The notes below the pieces were generated by a model. The model was given only the letters and a program-made list of their open reading frames with translations. It did not search any database and was not told where the DNA came from. This document shows positions 61,438-64,000 of a DNA stretch of 64,000 nucleotides, one piece after another. The DNA is from Gordonibacter sp034932485 (GTDB taxonomy: Bacteria > Actinomycetota > Coriobacteriia > Coriobacteriales > Eggerthellaceae), in NCBI GenBank assembly GCA_034932485.1, contig JAYFOQ010000021.1, positions 124,001 through 188,000 of the forward strand, in the 5' to 3' direction. The position numbers were made by a program, and so were the translations under genes. Within the stretch, counting starts at the first letter, position 1; each line of letters begins with the position of its first letter.

Positions 61438-62652
61438 CTATTCGCCAATCTTTACGATGCCAGCTTCAGCAAGCTCGTTGATCTGCTCAGGCGTATAGCC
61501 CATCTTTGTCATTACGTCGACAGTATCGCCACCCTGATGTGGCATCGGACGCCATATTTGGCCAGGGTTGTTCTTAAATTTCGGGAACACACCCAAACCA
61601 TGGAACGTATCACCATCAACCGTTTCCCAGTCAACCCAGGTATTACGCAGCTTCAGATGCTCTTCTTGAACGAGGTCTTCCATGTCGTTGACCACCTGAG
61701 CTGCAATACGATGCGCAGCAAAATCTTCTTCAATGGCATATTTGGAACGCTGCAGGCAGTACGCCTCAAACGCTTTTTGGATCTCGTCGGCATGTGGATT
61801 GGAAAGCCACAGACCGCTGGTATCCTCGGGGATGTTTTCGGTACCCCACAAATGCCCAAGACCAATCTGCTCCAAGAAGTATTTATTCTGATCGACACCA
61901 TACAGACATACACCCAAGAAGCCATCGTTACACTTAAATTCACCGATGCCGCAAAGGTTTTGATTACGTGCGCCCGGACGAGGCCACTTAATACCCTCGT
62001 TCAAATAGTCCACCAAATAGTACTGACCGATAGAAAGAAGCGTCTCATACATAGCCAGATCGATGGACTCGCCTTTGCCTGTTCTTTCGGCATGGTACAG
62101 AGCTGCCATCGTGGAAAAACCGATCATCAACGTATTAAAGTAATCGCCTGCATAAGGCCCCGGAAGCATGGGCTGTTCTTCCGTGCCGTTCTGCATGATG
62201 ATGCCCGAATACGCCATAACCGTAAGGTCATAGGCGGCACGCTTTACCATCTTGGGATCGCCCTCCTGGCCAAAGCCAGAAACGTGCGCGATTACCATTT
62301 TGGGATTGAGCTCCCACAACACTTCATCCGTGATGCCCTTGCGCGCCCAGGTGCCACCCTTGGAAGCCTCCATGAAGATATCAGCATCTTTCACCAGATC
62401 AAAAAATACTTTTTTGCCTTCTTCAGAGAAGTAATTCAAAGAAACAGAACGCTGATTGCGACGTTCAGCCTGCTTCACATAAGGAGTATCGCGGATGGTG
62501 TCGCCCGCACCCGTATTCTCAAGCCAGATAACGTCGGCACCCCAGTCGGCCATAAGGTCGGCTGCCTTGGGACAAGCTAATTCGACTGCCGCGTAGACAA
62601 CCTTGACGCCATCGAGAGGACCATACGAGGGCTTATCGGTAGGAATTGCCAT
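61438..62652 (-). CDS. caiB: L-carnitine CoA-transferase
   Basis: It moves CoA between gamma-butyrobetaine or crotonobetaine and carnitine. The 404-residue length equals E. coli CaiB (405). The class III CoA-transferase pattern is visible: GPLDGVKVVYAAVELACPKA near the N-terminus, and the catalytic Asp in GPYAGDYFNTLMIGFSTMAA. The protein ends PHQGGDTVDVMTKMGYTPEQ and INELAEAG. The start follows AAGGAGG. Confidence 0.93.
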   Translation of the reverse strand: MAIPTDKPSYGPLDGVKVVYAAVELACPKAADLMADWGADVIWLENTGAGDTIRDTPYVKQAERRNQRSVSLNYFSEEGKKVFFDLVKDADIFMEASKGGTWARKGITDEVLWELNPKMVIAHVSGFGQEGDPKMVKRAAYDLTVMAYSGIIMQNGTEEQPMLPGPYAGDYFNTLMIGFSTMAALYHAERTGKGESIDLAMYETLLSIGQYYLVDYLNEGIKWPRPGARNQNLCGIGEFKCNDGFLGVCLYGVDQNKYFLEQIGLGHLWGTENIPEDTSGLWLSNPHADEIQKAFEAYCLQRSKYAIEEDFAAHRIAAQVVNDMEDLVQEEHLKLRNTWVDWETVDGDTFHGLGVFPKFKNNPGQIWRPMPHQGGDTVDVMTKMGYTPEQINELAEAGIVKIGE

Positions 62653-62685
62653 AATTATTTCCTCCTTGTTTACCGGAATCTAACA

Positions 62686-62714
62686 GCAGAAGAAGGGCTT
62701 CGCCCCTCTTCTGC
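62686..62714 (-). other. Intercistronic hairpin between caiA and caiB
   Basis: GCAGAAGA plus GGGC (62686-62698) pairs with GCCC plus TCTTCTGC (62702-62714), with one bulge pair and a 3-base loop. No T run follows in the direction of transcription. Such hairpins may stabilise the upstream caiA message or mark an RNA cut site. Confidence 0.6.
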
Positions 62715-62727
62715 CCGAGGTGTTCGT

Positions 62728-63876
62728 TTACTGCTTGTACTTGATAGAGGCACCTTTTGAGGTGGCAAGAATCATCATCTCGTCAGTACCGCCAGAAACG
62801 CGGTCTACGCGCAGGTCACGCCAGATGCGGTTGATGCGATGCTCGGAAGCCACCGCAACGCCAGCCATAATCTGCATTGCGTCGTCAACCACCTCAAAAG
62901 AGGCATTGGCGCAGTAGTACTTGCACATGGCAGCTGCAGCCGGATCGAAATTGCCCTCGTTGTTGTCGGCGTTCCATGCGGCTTCATAAAGCATGTTTTT
63001 CATGTTCGTTAGCTTGATGCACATCTCGGTAATCTTGAGCTGGTTGAGCTGTTGGCGGCTAATAGGCTTGCCGAAAGCGATGCGAGTATTCGCATGGGCC
63101 ATAGCATCCTCGAAGGCACTAATGGCGGTACCGTAGTCGCAAGCGCCCACAAGCCAGCGCTCGAAGTTGAAGTCGGATATGCCACGCATGAACCCATTAC
63201 CTTCTTTGCCAAAAATATCTTTTTCTTCAAGCTCTACGTTGTCTAAATAGACCTCACAGCAGCTATCCATACGCAGACCAAGCTTGGTAAGCGGAGACAA
63301 GCCCACACCTGGCTTGGACATATCGAGGAAGAACTCCGTGAACATGGTGGGATCATCGGCATTTTTCGCCATGATAACCAGGTATTTCACACCCAGCGAC
63401 GACGTGATGAACGTCTTGGTGCCGTTGAGGTATATTTTGCCGTTCTCACGCTTGTAGTTCGTGGTAAGAGCACCCACATCTGAGCCAGCACCCGGCTCAG
63501 TACAAGCAGAGTTCCATATCTGCTCGCCAGAACCCAGCGTAGACATAACGGCCTCAATTTGCTCTTCGCTGCCCTCGCGAATAATGGTCTCAAAGCCAGG
63601 GAGTTGATAGAGCACGTACGTGGGAGCACCGTACTTACCCAAAATCTCATACACCGCCATAAGCGTCACTGCTGGCTGCTCAAGCCCCAACCCTCCATGG
63701 CTCTCGGGAAGCATGATCTGGTCAAAACCCAGATCGCACAGCCCCTTAACCCAACGCAACGGATACGTATGGCTTTCATCACACTCGTGAAAATAGGTCT
63801 CCCAGTTCTCGCTCTCCATGTACTCACGATAGCTGTCGACGATAAGTTCTTGCTCGTCAGTCAGTTTGAAATCCAT
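62728..63876 (-). CDS. caiA: Crotonobetainyl-CoA reductase
   Basis: It reduces crotonobetainyl-CoA to gamma-butyrobetainyl-CoA with electrons that in other bacteria come from FixABCX or an ETF. The 382-residue acyl-CoA dehydrogenase-type protein starts MDFKLTDEQELIVDSYREYM, as in CaiA, has WNSACTEPGAGSDVGALTT (FAD/substrate site), TKTFITSS and ends RVSGGTDEMMILATSKGASI. Length matches E. coli CaiA (380). It is the first gene of the minus-strand cai group. Confidence 0.93.
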   Translation of the reverse strand: MDFKLTDEQELIVDSYREYMESENWETYFHECDESHTYPLRWVKGLCDLGFDQIMLPESHGGLGLEQPAVTLMAVYEILGKYGAPTYVLYQLPGFETIIREGSEEQIEAVMSTLGSGEQIWNSACTEPGAGSDVGALTTNYKRENGKIYLNGTKTFITSSLGVKYLVIMAKNADDPTMFTEFFLDMSKPGVGLSPLTKLGLRMDSCCEVYLDNVELEEKDIFGKEGNGFMRGISDFNFERWLVGACDYGTAISAFEDAMAHANTRIAFGKPISRQQLNQLKITEMCIKLTNMKNMLYEAAWNADNNEGNFDPAAAAMCKYYCANASFEVVDDAMQIMAGVAVASEHRINRIWRDLRVDRVSGGTDEMMILATSKGASIKYKQ

Positions 63877-64000
63877 GTCGAAACCTTTCTTGTCGCGATA
63901 TCGGCCGGCTTATATGCCGCACCGTTTTACCTAAAGTGTTCAATCGGACGATGCCCGGGTTTTCGTCCGGGCGATGCACTGAGCAGTAAAAAGTCTCAGC
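63877..64000 (-). promoter_or_regulatory. caiA upstream region with leader hairpin
   Basis: The space ahead of caiA to the window edge holds a hairpin GCCCGG (63953-63958) with CCGGGC (63967-63972), loop of 8, and a GAAAGG ribosome site next to the start. No confident promoter was found; the promoter may lie beyond the window. Confidence 0.4.

Noticed and set aside
61537..62580. A 347-codon open frame on the plus strand
   Set aside because: It is fully antisense to caiB, which has strong family evidence; no start signal and no recognisable protein features.
1..64000. CRISPR arrays, insertion sequences, prophage, rRNA genes
   Set aside because: No regular repeat-spacer pattern, transposase, phage structural gene or rRNA sequence was seen on either strand.

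Overview
This 64 kb window looks like chromosomal DNA of an anaerobic, amino-acid- and carnitine-using actinobacterium of the Coriobacteriia (Eggerthellaceae type). The evidence is a membrane-bound LuxR regulator, XRE-cupin regulators, a selAB-selC selenocysteine locus, 2-oxoacid:ferredoxin oxidoreductase and FixABCX, CaiABCD, and a NusA with a Cys-rich tail. Base composition is near 50% GC by eye, low for that family; a Cryptobacterium-like species is one candidate, but this is inference from gene content and cannot be proven here. There are no rRNA genes, prophage, insertion sequences or CRISPR arrays. One tRNA gene (selenocysteine) is present.

Layout. 0-2.7 kb: 3' end of selA, then selB and the tRNA-Sec gene (selC), closed by a perfect-palindrome terminator. 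2.7-13 kb: mostly minus-strand metabolic genes: a CmpB-like membrane protein, a cytoplasmic GH3 beta-glucosidase, a DUF2252 protein, a LytTR response regulator (plus strand), an APC amino-acid permease, a KamA-type radical SAM enzyme and an aldo/keto reductase. 13-21.5 kb: a nine-gene minus-strand unit, in transcription order XRE-cupin regulator, acyl-CoA synthetase, ParA/CobQ-like ATPase, four-subunit VOR-type 2-oxoacid:ferredoxin oxidoreductase, second XRE-cupin regulator, second acyl-CoA synthetase. 21.6-28.5 kb: housekeeping genes (rsmB, fmt, def, NfeD/SPFH pair, dnaG and a small membrane protein). 28.5-35.2 kb: a baeRF-family protein, dGTPase-like HD hydrolase, YfcE-type phosphodiesterase, membrane LuxR regulator, tatA, and a secreted C39-like peptidase. 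35.3-43.5 kb: the translation/transcription operon rimP-nusA-ylxR-infB-rbfA-nrnA-truB-ribF. 43.8-49.1 kb: an orphan GHKL histidine kinase overlapping or abutting a divergent secreted protein gene, and a third XRE-cupin/acyl-CoA synthetase pair. 49.1-52 kb: a decaying stretch with three gene remnants (REC domain, sortase-anchored protein tail, PIN toxin) and a GC-rich Bcr/CflA-type drug exporter. 52-64 kb: a carnitine locus: fixABCX (minus), caiD and a serA-like dehydrogenase (plus), and caiA-caiB-caiC-MFS transporter (minus).

How the genes work together. The recurring theme is acyl-CoA chemistry tied to low-potential electrons. Four AMP-forming acyl-CoA synthetases are present; three sit directly behind an XRE-cupin regulator, which suggests each pair is a self-contained acid-sensing and activation unit. 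The VOR complex can interconvert acyl-CoA plus CO2 and branched-chain 2-oxoacids using ferredoxin. FixABCX can deliver electrons to the crotonobetainyl-CoA reductase CaiA. The carnitine locus would convert L-carnitine through carnitinyl-CoA and crotonobetainyl-CoA to gamma-butyrobetaine as an electron sink. It differs from the enterobacterial one in using an MFS carrier where CaiT would be expected and in carrying a serA-like gene.

The best candidates for new biology are the VOR/synthetase/ATPase/regulator unit, the repeated regulator-synthetase pairing, the Cys-rich NusA tail, the histidine kinase/secreted protein divergent pair, and the long leader hairpins in the carnitine locus.
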